Positions 35,450 to 43,150 of a stretch of DNA of 64,000 bases are shown here, piece by piece. Every line of letters starts with the position of its first letter. Positions within the stretch are counted from its first letter, which is position 1. The position numbers and the translations under genes were made by a program. The notes under the pieces are model-generated. The model was not told where the DNA came from. It ran no database searches and worked only from the letters and a program-made list of their open reading frames with translations. Source of the DNA: Mycobacterium sp. SMC-4 (GTDB lineage: Bacteria > Actinomycetota > Actinomycetes > Mycobacteriales > Mycobacteriaceae); the NCBI RefSeq assembly GCF_025263265.1, contig NZ_CP079869.1, positions 5,146,001-5,210,000 of the forward strand, written 5' to 3'.

Positions 35450-36765
35450 TGTGTGAAACCACGACATAGGTGACAGATGAGTCGCGTCATGGGTTACACC
35501 TGCAAGAGTCCTCGATGAGTCGCGTCATAGGTGACAGTCGTGGTCCATGTCCAAAGCGCGTGTGGTCGTCCTCGAAGTCACCAGCGGCCACCTGACAGTC
35601 ACCGAAGCGGCAAACCAGTACGGGCTGTCGCGCCAACACATCTACCGGCTGCTCGCCCGCTACCGCGACGGCGGCCTGGCGGCTGTCGACGCCCGCTCAC
35701 GGCGCCCGACCAGCAACCCTCGCGCCGTGTCCGACGACGTCATCATCGCCATCGTCACGCTGCGCGAAGCGCTGACCGCCGACGGCCTCGACGCCGGACC
35801 CCTGACCCTGCAGTGGCATCTGGGCCAACGTGGGCTGCCGGTGCCCTCAACCTCGACCATCCGGCGCATCCTGCACCACCACGGCCTCATCACCGCCCAG
35901 CCGCGCAAGCGTCCTAAAAGCTCCTACCGGCGCTTTGAAGCCTCCCAGCCCAATGAATGCTGGCAATCCGACTTCACCCACTGGGCCCTGGCCGACGGCA
36001 CTGACACCGAGATCTTGTCCTGGCTCGACGACTGCTCTCGCTACCTGCTGACCTGCACCGCCTACCCCCGCGTCACCGGCGCAGACGTCGTGGCCAGCTT
36101 CACCGACACCGCCGCCACCCACGGACTGCCCGCCGCCACGCTGACCGACAACGGCGCGGTCTACACCTCACGATTCACCCACGGCCACAACGACTTCGAG
36201 CGCCTCCTCAACAGCCTCGGCGTCACCCAAAAGAACGGCCGCCCAGGCCACCCGCAAACCCAAGGAAAGATCGAACGCTTCCACCGAACCCTCAAGCTCT
36301 GGCTCAGCCAACACCAGCGCCCCTCGACACTGGCTGAGCTACAACAGCTGCTCGACACCTTCGCCATGATCTACAACACCGAGCGTCCCCACCGCGCCCA
36401 CCGCCACAGCGCCACACCGCACACCGTCTACCACGCCCTGCCCAAAGCCCACCCCGCCGGCGTCACCGAGCACTTCCGTATCCGCCACGACACCGTGGAC
36501 CAATTCGGCAAGCTCACCCTGCGCTACAGCAGCCGCCTACACCACCTCGGCATCGGCCGCCAACACGCCCACACCCCAGTCCTGATCCTCGTGACCACCC
36601 AAACCGTCACCGTCATCAGCAAAACCAGCCACCAACTCATCGCCAGCCACCACATCGACCCCGACCGCAACTACTGGCGCAACCAACAGAAAAACCCCGG
36701 CCGATGGCCGGGGCAATCTGTCACCGATGACGCGACTCAGGTGTAACCGATGACGCGACTCATCA
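35450..36765 (+). mobile_element. IS481-family insertion sequence next to tRNA-Ser
   Basis: About 1,316 bp between two 18-bp direct repeats. The strongest inverted repeats are 35476-35502 and 36738-36764, differing at one of 27 positions. Each end carries a second copy of the box GAGTCGCGTCAT (35514-35537 left, 36718-36739 right). The outermost 26 bases on the left (35450-35475) hold a third, degenerate box, so the exact left end could be 35450 or 35476. TG at 35450 and CA at 36765 fit a transposon end pair. Confidence 0.85.
35547..36746 (+). CDS. IS481-family transposase
   Basis: 399 residues. The N-terminal helix-turn-helix contains LTVTEAANQYGLSRQHIYRL. The rve-type DDE core has Asp in CWQSDFTHW, Asp in TLTDNGAVYTSR, and Glu in HPQTQGKIERFHRT. 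The C-terminus has a beta-rich tail. All catalytic residues are present and the frame is intact, so it may be active. Its last residues (TDDATQV) are encoded inside the inner right-end repeat. The ATG lies within 10 bases after the inner left box. Confidence 0.94.
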   Translation: MSKARVVVLEVTSGHLTVTEAANQYGLSRQHIYRLLARYRDGGLAAVDARSRRPTSNPRAVSDDVIIAIVTLREALTADGLDAGPLTLQWHLGQRGLPVPSTSTIRRILHHHGLITAQPRKRPKSSYRRFEASQPNECWQSDFTHWALADGTDTEILSWLDDCSRYLLTCTAYPRVTGADVVASFTDTAATHGLPAATLTDNGAVYTSRFTHGHNDFERLLNSLGVTQKNGRPGHPQTQGKIERFHRTLKLWLSQHQRPSTLAELQQLLDTFAMIYNTERPHRAHRHSATPHTVYHALPKAHPAGVTEHFRIRHDTVDQFGKLTLRYSSRLHHLGIGRQHAHTPVLILVTTQTVTVISKTSHQLIASHHIDPDRNYWRNQQKNPGRWPGQSVTDDATQV

Positions 36766-36783
36766 CAAGAGCGGTGGCGGAGG
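36766..36783 (+). repeat. Right 18-bp direct repeat, within the tRNA-Ser(TGA) 3' end
   Basis: CAAGAGCGGTGGCGGAGG, identical to 35432-35449. It covers six bases beyond the tRNA, the discriminator, the 3' acceptor strand and four T-arm bases. Confidence 0.9.
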
Positions 36784-36858
36784 GATTTGAACCCCCGGAC
36801 GGTGTTAGCCGTCTCTCGCTTTCAAGGCGAGTGCATTAGGCCGCTCTGCCACGCCACC
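36772..36858 (-). tRNA. tRNA-Ser (anticodon TGA)
   Basis: An 87-nt class II tRNA on the minus strand. The acceptor GGTGGCG pairs with CGCCACC. The anticodon stem-loop TCGCCTTGAAAGCGA gives TGA, and the variable arm is GACGGC...ACCGTC. The T-arm has GGTTCAAATCC. There is no encoded CCA. It reads UCA (and wobble UCG/UCU). The gene is intact despite the insertion beside its 3' end. Confidence 0.95.
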
Positions 36859-36868
36859 GCGGGACAGT

Positions 36869-37381
36869 CTAGACGCGGCCGAGCTTGGCGGCCGTGCCCC
36901 CGGCGGTCAACCCGGCGCTGATGCGTCGGCAATTCTCGCCCATCGCCACCACCTGGGGCCGCGACAGCCGATCCAAGAAGTGCGCCCGAACCCCGGCGCC
37001 GTAGGTCTGCATGGCCGCGGCCAACGCGTCGCGGCCTTCGGGGGTGATGCTGGCCAGGACTCCTCGACCGTCGTCCGGGCTCGCGCCGCGCACCACCAGC
37101 TTCTGCATCTCGAGCCGGTGGATCTGGCGCGTGACCCGACTCGGCAGCGACATCAATGCCTCGGCCAGATCCCCCATGCGCGCCGAACCGGTCACCGACT
37201 TGGCGAGCAGATCCAGTAGTCGGACGTCGTTGAGGGTGAGCCGGTGTTCATCCACCAGCGATCGGTTCATCGTGGCGTAGAGCCTCAACGCGGCGTCGAG
37301 GAAGTTCTGCCATGCCTTCTGCTCCGCGATATCCAGTCCGGGCGTGTCACTTGCCGTGCGCCCCGCAATTGTCGACCCCAC
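36869..37381 (-). CDS. MarR-family transcriptional regulator
   Basis: 170 residues with a winged helix. The recognition region is ARMGDLAEALMSLPSRVTRQIHRLEMQKLVVR, read as MGDLAEALMSLPSRVTRQ and HRLEMQKLVVR. The wing is SPDDGRGVLASITPEG. Flanking helices serve dimerisation. MarR proteins are usually relieved by small phenolic or oxidant ligands. It is divergent from the quinone oxidoreductase gene at 37476, the most likely target. GTG 37381 is chosen because a strong GGGAGGGGG lies 5-13 bases upstream; an ATG at 37405 adds eight residues but would place this ribosome site inside the gene. Confidence 0.85.
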   Translation of the reverse strand: MGSTIAGRTASDTPGLDIAEQKAWQNFLDAALRLYATMNRSLVDEHRLTLNDVRLLDLLAKSVTGSARMGDLAEALMSLPSRVTRQIHRLEMQKLVVRGASPDDGRGVLASITPEGRDALAAAMQTYGAGVRAHFLDRLSRPQVVAMGENCRRISAGLTAGGTAAKLGRV

Positions 37382-37462
37382 TGTTTCCCCCTCCCACCAG
37401 CACATAGTACGACCGGCCGAGCACTGCCGGTAGTGGGAAACGCTGACGTTTCCGCTGCGTAG

Positions 37463-37468
37463 TAGCGT
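37463..37468 (+). promoter_or_regulatory. Candidate -10 element (leaderless) for the quinone oxidoreductase gene
   Basis: TAGCGT, 7 bases before ATG 37476, in the 94-base gap to the divergent MarR gene. Another TAG motif overlaps it (TAGTAG). Confidence 0.45.
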
Positions 37469-37475
37469 TTGGTGG

Positions 37476-38447
37476 ATGCACGCGATCGTGGCCCACAAGG
37501 GGCGGCTGAGCTGGCAGACGGTCCCCGACGTGTCACCTGGCACCGGAGAAGTGCTGATCAAGGTTGAGGCGGCCGGCGTCAACCGCGCCGACCTGCTGCA
37601 AGCCGCCGGTAAGTATCCGCCACCACCGGGTGCCAGCGAGATCATCGGCCTTGAGGTGTCCGGGACGATAGCGGCCGTCGGCGACTCGGTCACCGACTGG
37701 ACGCCGGGCCAACAAGTGTGTGCGCTGCTGGCCGGCGGCGGTTACGCCGAATACGTCTGTGTGCCAACGGGTCAGGTGCTCGACGTGCCCTACGGAGTCG
37801 CGCCGGCACACGCTGCCGCGCTGCCCGAAGTGGCGTGCACGGTGTGGTCCAATCTGGTGATGACCGCCGGGCTGCGCGCGCCCCACTTGGTGCTGTTGCA
37901 CGGCGGCGCAAGCGGAATCGGCACGCACGCAATACAGGTCGCGCGTGCGCTGGGCTGTCGCGTCGCCGTCACCGCGGGGTCGCGCAACAAGCTGGATCTG
38001 TGCGCCGAACTGGGCGCCGAGATCACGATCGACTATCAGAACGAGGACTTCGTCGAGGTGATCCGCAATGCCGGCGGCGCCGACGTGATCCTCGACATCA
38101 TCGGCGCGGCATACCTGGATCGCAACGTCGACGCACTCGCCGACGATGGGCGGTTGGTGATCATCGGGATGCAGGGCGGGGCAAAGGCCGACCTGAACAT
38201 CGCCAAGCTGTTGGCCAAGCGCGGCGGTGTCTTTGCCACCGCGCTGCGGGCTCGGCCCGTCGGCGGGGCCTCCGGCAAGAGCGCGATCGTGACGCAGGTC
38301 AGCGAACAGGTGTGGCCGCTGATCGCCGACGGTCAGGTACGCCCGGTGATCGGAGCGGAGTTCCCGATCACCGAAGCGCAGGCTGCTCACGAACTGCTCG
38401 GCTCCGGCGACGTGTCGGGGAAAATACTTCTGCGCGTATCTGATTGA
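37476..38447 (+). CDS. NAD(P)H:quinone oxidoreductase, zeta-crystallin/PIG3 type (Rv3777)
   Basis: 323 residues, medium-chain dehydrogenase without zinc ligands. The N-terminal GroES-like domain carries AAGVNRADLLQAAGKYPPPPG, a PIG3/quinone reductase signature (read as GVNRADLLQAAGKYPPPPG). The Rossmann motif is LLHGGASGIGTHAIQ, with GSRNK at the NADPH phosphate site. It probably reduces quinones using NADPH, possibly protecting against redox stress. Placed divergently from a MarR regulator, consistent with inducible expression. The order with the next two genes matches Rv3777-Rv3778c. Confidence 0.9.
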   Translation: MHAIVAHKGRLSWQTVPDVSPGTGEVLIKVEAAGVNRADLLQAAGKYPPPPGASEIIGLEVSGTIAAVGDSVTDWTPGQQVCALLAGGGYAEYVCVPTGQVLDVPYGVAPAHAAALPEVACTVWSNLVMTAGLRAPHLVLLHGGASGIGTHAIQVARALGCRVAVTAGSRNKLDLCAELGAEITIDYQNEDFVEVIRNAGGADVILDIIGAAYLDRNVDALADDGRLVIIGMQGGAKADLNIAKLLAKRGGVFATALRARPVGGASGKSAIVTQVSEQVWPLIADGQVRPVIGAEFPITEAQAAHELLGSGDVSGKILLRVSD

Positions 38448-38455
38448 AGCAGTGG

Positions 38456-39652
38456 TTAACCCAGCGAGGCCAGCGCCCGCACCAACTGATCGACCTCGGC
38501 CATGGTGCTGTAGTGGGCCAGGCCGATGGTCACCGCGCCACCGATGTCGTCGACACCGATGAGGTCGAGCACGCGGGAGTTGGCATTGGCGATCGCGAGG
38601 ATTCCGTTGTCGGCGAGCCGCTGCACCACCCGCGGCGCGGGCACATTGCCCACCGCGAAACTGACCACCGGAATGCGTACCTCGGGAGAACCGAGCACCA
38701 CCACCGTCGGCAGTGACCGCAGCGAGGTCAACAGGTAGTCGAACAAGCCGCTGAGGTATCCGGCGGCCGACCGCATCGATATCTCGAGCCGCTCCCGTCG
38801 CGAACCCTGCGCTGAATCATCGAGTGCAGCAAGGTATTCGACACTGGCTACGACGCCACCCAAAAGTCCGAACTGGGGTGCGCCGACCTCAAGCCGCGCT
38901 GGGCCGCTCGCGTGCGGATCCAGCGCGATCGATCCGAGCCCGTCCAGCAGCGACGGATCCCGGAATGCGAGTGCTCCGATCGGCGGACCACCCCACGCCT
39001 GCATGTTGACCGCAACGACATCGGCGTCGACGTCGTCGATGTCGAACAACCGATAAGGGGCCCCCGCCGAGTGATCGACGACGACCAGACCGCCGACCTC
39101 ATGAACCAGCTTGGTGACCTCACGCAGCTCGGTGACCGTCCCCAGGGTCGACGACGCCGACGTGATGGCGACCAGACGGGTAGGCCGGGTCACCAGGTTT
39201 TCCCACTGCCAGGTCGGCAGGTCACCGGTCTCGATGTCGACCTCGGCCCACTTGACCTTCGCGCCATACCGGTTCGCCGCACGCAGCCACGGCGCGATGT
39301 TGGCCTCATCGTCGAGCCTGGTGACGACGAGCTCGTAGCCCAATCCGACCCGGCTGGACGAGGCGTCGGCCAGCGCGGTCAGCAGTAGCGCTCGATCGGC
39401 GCCCAGAACCACACCGGCGGGGTCGGCATTGACCAGATCAGCGACCGCCTGGCGCGCGGCGGCCAATACCGCGGCGCTCCGCCGCGAGCCGGGGTGCGGG
39501 CTGTTCACCGTCGGCATCGAGCCACGGAACGCCGTCGACACCGCACGCGCCACCGTGTCGGGAAGCAGCATCCCGTTCTGAGCATCCAGATGCACCCAGC
39601 CATCGCCCAACGACGGGTGCAGACCTCGCACCCGGGCGACGTCGTATGCCAT
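38456..39652 (-). CDS. Aminotransferase class V-fold protein lacking the PLP lysine (Rv3778c type)
   Basis: 398 residues of cysteine-desulfurase-like fold. Recognisable parts: the N-terminal [15 protein letters not shown], the [11 protein letters not shown] segment and [11 protein letters not shown] with the cofactor Asp193 and stacking His194. At the place where the family has the Schiff-base lysine (pattern like SxHKxxGPxG), this protein reads [12 protein letters not shown], with Ala219 instead. It therefore cannot form the usual internal aldimine, and a non-desulfurase role is likely. The start at 39652 is chosen because TAAGGT lies 8 bases upstream; sequence beyond 39652 in the same frame looks non-coding. 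Convergent with the quinone reductase, with 8 bases between. Confidence 0.82.
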   Translation of the reverse strand: MAYDVARVRGLHPSLGDGWVHLDAQNGMLLPDTVARAVSTAFRGSMPTVNSPHPGSRRSAAVLAAARQAVADLVNADPAGVVLGADRALLLTALADASSSRVGLGYELVVTRLDDEANIAPWLRAANRYGAKVKWAEVDIETGDLPTWQWENLVTRPTRLVAITSASSTLGTVTELREVTKLVHEVGGLVVVDHSAGAPYRLFDIDDVDADVVAVNMQAWGGPPIGALAFRDPSLLDGLGSIALDPHASGPARLEVGAPQFGLLGGVVASVEYLAALDDSAQGSRRERLEISMRSAAGYLSGLFDYLLTSLRSLPTVVVLGSPEVRIPVVSFAVGNVPAPRVVQRLADNGILAIANANSRVLDLIGVDDIGGAVTIGLAHYSTMAEVDQLVRALASLG

Positions 39653-40048
39653 GCCAGCCCACCTTAGTGCGTGAAGGAACCCCGTCGACCCGCCCGATCG
39701 GCGGAAGACCAGCGGATTCCAGACCTCGCTGTCAGTGCCCGCTGTACCCGTCAACGGGCTGTCTGGGCAGCCATACTAGTCGAGGTGGCGCACCGGCCGG
39801 AGCGCTACTCCCGATGTCGTTGCTGGTCAACGCCTTGTTGATACGTCGAGGCAGCTGAACGCAGATCTTGAAGGTCGACACGGCGTTGCGAGCCCGACGG
39901 TGGCGACGGCTGGAGGCGGCGTGTCGGCCGGGTCCCGGTGGAAAAAACACGGCCGTGGGAGAAGATCGACGTCGACAATGATGGGTCGCGGGCGGGTCGC
40001 GGGCAGGTCGACCGCGAAGAGCACGAGACGCTGAGGCACTCTAGGACC
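39653..40048. other. Intergenic region of 396 bases without a recognisable gene
   Basis: Apart from the -10-like site near its left edge I see no convincing coding frame. Short open frames on both strands lack family-like sequence. M. tuberculosis has the large membrane protein gene Rv3779 at this point, so this is probably a deletion site or the place where it was never inserted. GGGTCGCGGGCGGGTCGCGGGC at 39985-40006 is a short direct repeat (GGGTCGCGGGC twice). Confidence 0.6.
39661..39666 (-). promoter_or_regulatory. Candidate -10 element (leaderless) for the Rv3778c-type gene
   Basis: TAAGGT on the minus strand, 8 bases before ATG 39652. Confidence 0.45.
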
Positions 40049-40567
40049 ATGACGAGCAACACCGACGACGACAACATCGAGATCATCGGCGGCGATCAGG
40101 ACGGCTCCGACGAGGGGCGGGACTCCGATGGCCGGTCGCTGACCGACCTGGTGGAGCAGCCAGCCAAGGTCATGCGGATAGGCACGATGATCAAACAGCT
40201 CCTCGAAGAGGTACGGGCGGCACCCCTCGACGAGGCGAGTCGCGGTCGGCTGCGCGACATCCACCGCACCAGCATCAGCGAGCTGGAGGACGGTCTGGCA
40301 CCCGAGCTGCGCGACGAACTCGAACGGCTCACGCTGCCGTTCACCGAGGACGCCGTACCCTCCGACGCCGAGCTGCGGATCGCGCAGGCCCAGCTGGTGG
40401 GCTGGCTGGAAGGTCTGTTCCACGGCATCCAGACCGCGCTGTTCGCTCAGCAGATGGCCGCCCGCCAGCAGCTGGAGCAGATGCGTCAGGGCGCGCTGCC
40501 GCCCGGCCCGGCCATGCCGGGGCAGCGCGGCACACCGGGCCATCCCGGCACCGGCCAATACCTGTGA
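40049..40567 (+). CDS. bpa: Bacterial proteasome activator Bpa/PafE
   Basis: 172 residues. An acidic N-terminus (DDDNIEIIGGDQDGSDE) is followed by a helical core (QPAKVMRIGTMIKQLLEEVR and LVGWLEGLFHGIQTALFAQQ) that builds the dodecameric ring. The Pro/Gly tail ends in GQYL, the C-terminal motif that docks into 20S proteasome pockets. Bpa opens the proteasome without ATP and feeds it proteins such as the heat-shock repressor HspR. ATG 40049 is chosen because the acidic MTSNTDDDN start matches Rv3780. The stop overlaps the wzt start (GTGA), tying it to the galactan export genes as in M. tuberculosis. Confidence 0.92.
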   Translation: MTSNTDDDNIEIIGGDQDGSDEGRDSDGRSLTDLVEQPAKVMRIGTMIKQLLEEVRAAPLDEASRGRLRDIHRTSISELEDGLAPELRDELERLTLPFTEDAVPSDAELRIAQAQLVGWLEGLFHGIQTALFAQQMAARQQLEQMRQGALPPGPAMPGQRGTPGHPGTGQYL

Positions 40568-41382
40568 GACCCGGCGTGGCCAGTCCGTCCGAACCGTCGA
40601 TCGAGACCCACAATGCCTGGGTCGAGTTCCCGATCTTCGATGCCAAGACCCGCTCGTTGAAGAAGGCCTTTCTCGGCAAGGCAGGCGGCACCATCGGGCG
40701 CAACGAGTCGAATGTGGTGGTTATCGAAGCTCTGCGCGATATCACCATGTCGCTGAAGATGGGTGACCGTGTCGGTCTGGTCGGGCACAACGGAGCCGGG
40801 AAGTCGACGCTGCTGCGCCTGCTGTCTGGCATCTACGAGCCGACTCGCGGCGTGGCGACCGTGCGCGGCCGGGTCGCTCCGGTGTTCGATCTGGGTGTCG
40901 GAATGGACCCGGAGATCTCGGGCTTCGAGAACATCATCATCCGGGGTCTGTTCCTCGGACAGACCCGCAAACAGATGATGGGCAAGATCGACGAGATCGC
41001 CGAGTTCACCGAGCTGGGCGATTACCTGTCGATGCCGTTGCGCACGTATTCCACCGGTATGCGCGTGCGGCTGGCGATGGGCGTGGTCACCAGTATCGAC
41101 CCGGAGATCCTGTTGCTCGACGAGGGTATCGGCGCGGTCGACGCAGAATTTCTCAAGAAAGCCCAGACGCGGCTGGCCAGTCTGGTGCAGCGCTCCGGAA
41201 TCCTGGTTTTCGCAAGCCATTCCAACGAGTTCCTGGCCCGGCTGTGCAACACCGCCATGTGGATCGACCACGGCACGATCAGGATGGAAGGCGGCATCGA
41301 GGAGGTGGTGCGCGCTTACGAGGGTGAGGACGCCGCCCGTCATGTGCGCGAGGTGTTGGAGGAGACCGCACGCAGTGAGTGA
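40564..41382 (+). CDS. wzt: Galactan ABC exporter ATPase Wzt (Rv3781)
   Basis: 272 residues. Walker A is GHNGAGKST, the signature-region sequence is RTYSTGMRVRLAMG, Walker B is ILLLDEGIGAVD, and the switch is ASHS. This YSTGM signature is typical of polysaccharide exporter ATPases. With Wzm it flips the lipid-linked galactan precursor of arabinogalactan across the membrane. There is no C-terminal carbohydrate-binding domain. GTG 40564 overlaps the bpa stop; a GTG at 40576 (VASPSEPS) is an alternative start. Overlaps glfT1 by 8 bases. Confidence 0.92.
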   Translation: MRPGVASPSEPSIETHNAWVEFPIFDAKTRSLKKAFLGKAGGTIGRNESNVVVIEALRDITMSLKMGDRVGLVGHNGAGKSTLLRLLSGIYEPTRGVATVRGRVAPVFDLGVGMDPEISGFENIIIRGLFLGQTRKQMMGKIDEIAEFTELGDYLSMPLRTYSTGMRVRLAMGVVTSIDPEILLLDEGIGAVDAEFLKKAQTRLASLVQRSGILVFASHSNEFLARLCNTAMWIDHGTIRMEGGIEEVVRAYEGEDAARHVREVLEETARSE

Positions 41383-42319
41383 GATGATCTGCACGGTCGT
41401 CGTCACTCACCGCCGTCCCGACGAACTGGCAAAATCCCTGGACGCCATCGCCGCACAGAGCAGACGTCCCGACCATCTGATCGTCGTGGACAACGATTAC
41501 TCCGACGACGGAGACTCCCGGGTCGGTGATCTGGTGACCGGACAGCCGATGCCCACCACCTATCTCGGTTCGCGGCGCAACCTCGGCGGTGCGGGAGGGT
41601 TCGCGCTGGGGATTCTGCACGCACTGGCTCTGGGCGCGGACTGGGTCTGGTTGGCCGACGACGACGGCAGACCTCAGGACCCTGATGTGCTGGCCACGCT
41701 GCTGGAGTGTGCTCAGCGACACGGGCTGGCCGAGGTGTCACCGATGATCTGCGACCTCGACGACCCGCAGCGCTTGGCATTCCCGCTGCGACGCGGACTG
41801 GTGTGGCGGCGCCGGGTCAGCGAACTACGCACCGACGCAGCGCTTCCGGATTTCATGCCCGGCATCTCACACCTGTTCAACGGAGCCCTGTTCCGCGCCG
41901 CCACACTGGAGGCGGTGGGGGTCCCCGACTTGCGACTGTTCATGCGCGGCGACGAGACTGAGATCCACCGAAGGTTGCAACGCAGTGGGTTACCGTTCGG
42001 GACGTGCCTGAACGCGGTGTACCTGCACCCACAGGGCAGCGACGAGTTCCGCCCGATCCTTGGCGGCCGGATGCACACGCAGTATCCGGACAACGCGTCC
42101 AAGCGGTTCTATACCTATCGCAATCGTGGTTATCTGCAGTCCCAACCCGGCATGCGAAAGCTGGTCCCCCAGGAGTGGCTGCGCTTCGGTTGGTATTTCC
42201 TGATCACCCGACGTGATCCGGCCGGGCTGCGGGAGTGGATGAGATTGCGTGGTCTGGGCCGCAGGGAGAGATTTGGGGGCGAGCGCAGCGACGGGAAGAG
42301 ATTCGGGAGCCAGCGATGA
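41375..42319 (+). CDS. glfT1: Galactofuranosyltransferase GlfT1 (Rv3782)
   Basis: 314 residues, GT-2 family. VVVTHRRPDELAKSLDAI begins the nucleotide-sugar fold, the metal-binding triple Asp is in WLADDDGRPQD, and the candidate catalytic base is in MRGDETEIHRRL. It adds the first two galactofuranose residues to the rhamnosyl-GlcNAc-PP-decaprenol linker. The sequence closely follows M. tuberculosis GlfT1, including YLGSRRNLGGAGGFALG and FTYRNRGYL-like YTYRNRGYL. GTG 41375 gives the matching N-terminus (MSEMICTVVVTHRR) and lies inside the wzt 3' end. The C-terminal tail (ERFGGERSDGKRFGSQR) is slightly longer than in M. tuberculosis. Confidence 0.94.
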   Translation: MSEMICTVVVTHRRPDELAKSLDAIAAQSRRPDHLIVVDNDYSDDGDSRVGDLVTGQPMPTTYLGSRRNLGGAGGFALGILHALALGADWVWLADDDGRPQDPDVLATLLECAQRHGLAEVSPMICDLDDPQRLAFPLRRGLVWRRRVSELRTDAALPDFMPGISHLFNGALFRAATLEAVGVPDLRLFMRGDETEIHRRLQRSGLPFGTCLNAVYLHPQGSDEFRPILGGRMHTQYPDNASKRFYTYRNRGYLQSQPGMRKLVPQEWLRFGWYFLITRRDPAGLREWMRLRGLGRRERFGGERSDGKRFGSQR

Positions 42320-43146
42320 CGATCATGGATGCCGCGGCGCAGTCGAGAACGTTCACCCGCGCCTGGGGAGATCTGGTCGAGGGTTTCCGCAAACGGGAGC
42401 TGTGGCTGCACCTGGGTTGGCAGGACATCAAGCAGCGTTACCGCCGCTCGGTGCTGGGCCCGTTCTGGATCACCATCGCCACCGGCACCACCGCCGTTGC
42501 GATGGGCGGGCTGTACTCGATGTTGTTCAAACTGGAGCTGTCCGAACACCTTCCCTATGTCACTCTCGGACTGATCATCTGGAACCTGATCAGCGCCTCC
42601 ATCCTCGAGGGCGCTGACGTGTTCGTCTCCAACGAGGGTTTGATCAAGCAGCTGCCCACTCCGCTGTCGGTGCATGTCTATCGTCTGGTGTGGCGACAGA
42701 TGCTGCTGTTCGCGCACAACATCATCATCTTCGTCATCATCGCGATCATCTATCCCAAGCCTTGGCAGTGGACCGACCTGACCTTCATTCCGGCGCTGGC
42801 CCTCCTCGCGATCAACTGTGTCTGGGTCGCTTTGTGTTTCGGCATTCTGGCCACTCGATACCGCGACATCAGCCCGCTGTTGGCCAGCATCGTGCAATTG
42901 CTGTTCTTCATGACGCCGATCATCTGGAACGAGTCCACGCTGCAAGCGCAGGGGGCCGGCGGGTGGGCCAAGATCGTCGAGCTCAATCCGCTGCTGCACT
43001 ACCTGGACATCGTGCGCGCGCCGCTTCTGGGCGCCGAGCAGGAGCTGCGGCACTGGTTGGTGGTCATCGGGTTGACAGTGCTCGGTTGGACATTCGCCGC
43101 CCTGGCAATGCGCAAGTACCGGGCACGGGTGCCCTACTGGGTGTGA
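42316..43146 (+). CDS. wzm: Galactan ABC exporter permease Wzm (Rv3783)
   Basis: 276 residues with six predicted membrane helices, ABC-2 type. An amphipathic N-terminal helix (FTRAWGDLVEGFRKRELWLHL) precedes QDIKQRYRRSVLGPFW, the typical entry motif of O-antigen-type permeases. The partner is Wzt at 40564. Together they export lipid-linked galactan. The ATG overlaps the glfT1 stop as ATGA, so wzt, glfT1 and wzm are translationally linked. The next gene downstream is convergent, and the M. tuberculosis genes Rv3784-Rv3788 are missing. Confidence 0.93.
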   Translation: MTIMDAAAQSRTFTRAWGDLVEGFRKRELWLHLGWQDIKQRYRRSVLGPFWITIATGTTAVAMGGLYSMLFKLELSEHLPYVTLGLIIWNLISASILEGADVFVSNEGLIKQLPTPLSVHVYRLVWRQMLLFAHNIIIFVIIAIIYPKPWQWTDLTFIPALALLAINCVWVALCFGILATRYRDISPLLASIVQLLFFMTPIIWNESTLQAQGAGGWAKIVELNPLLHYLDIVRAPLLGAEQELRHWLVVIGLTVLGWTFAALAMRKYRARVPYWV

Positions 43147-43150
43147 GCGG

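Noticed and set aside
35432..36783. A phage or integrative element integrated into tRNA-Ser
   Set aside because: No integrase, excisionase or phage gene lies between the repeats; the only gene is an IS481-type transposase with its own inverted repeats. The att-like repeat itself is kept as a finding.
38456..39754. A longer start of the Rv3778c-type protein at 39754
   Set aside because: The extra 34 codons have no family similarity, while 39652 has a -10-like hexamer at the right distance and begins where the family begins.
39805..40086. Small minus-strand frame in the gap before bpa
   Set aside because: It overlaps the bpa start region, is Ser/Arg-rich, and has no ribosome site or recognisable sequence.
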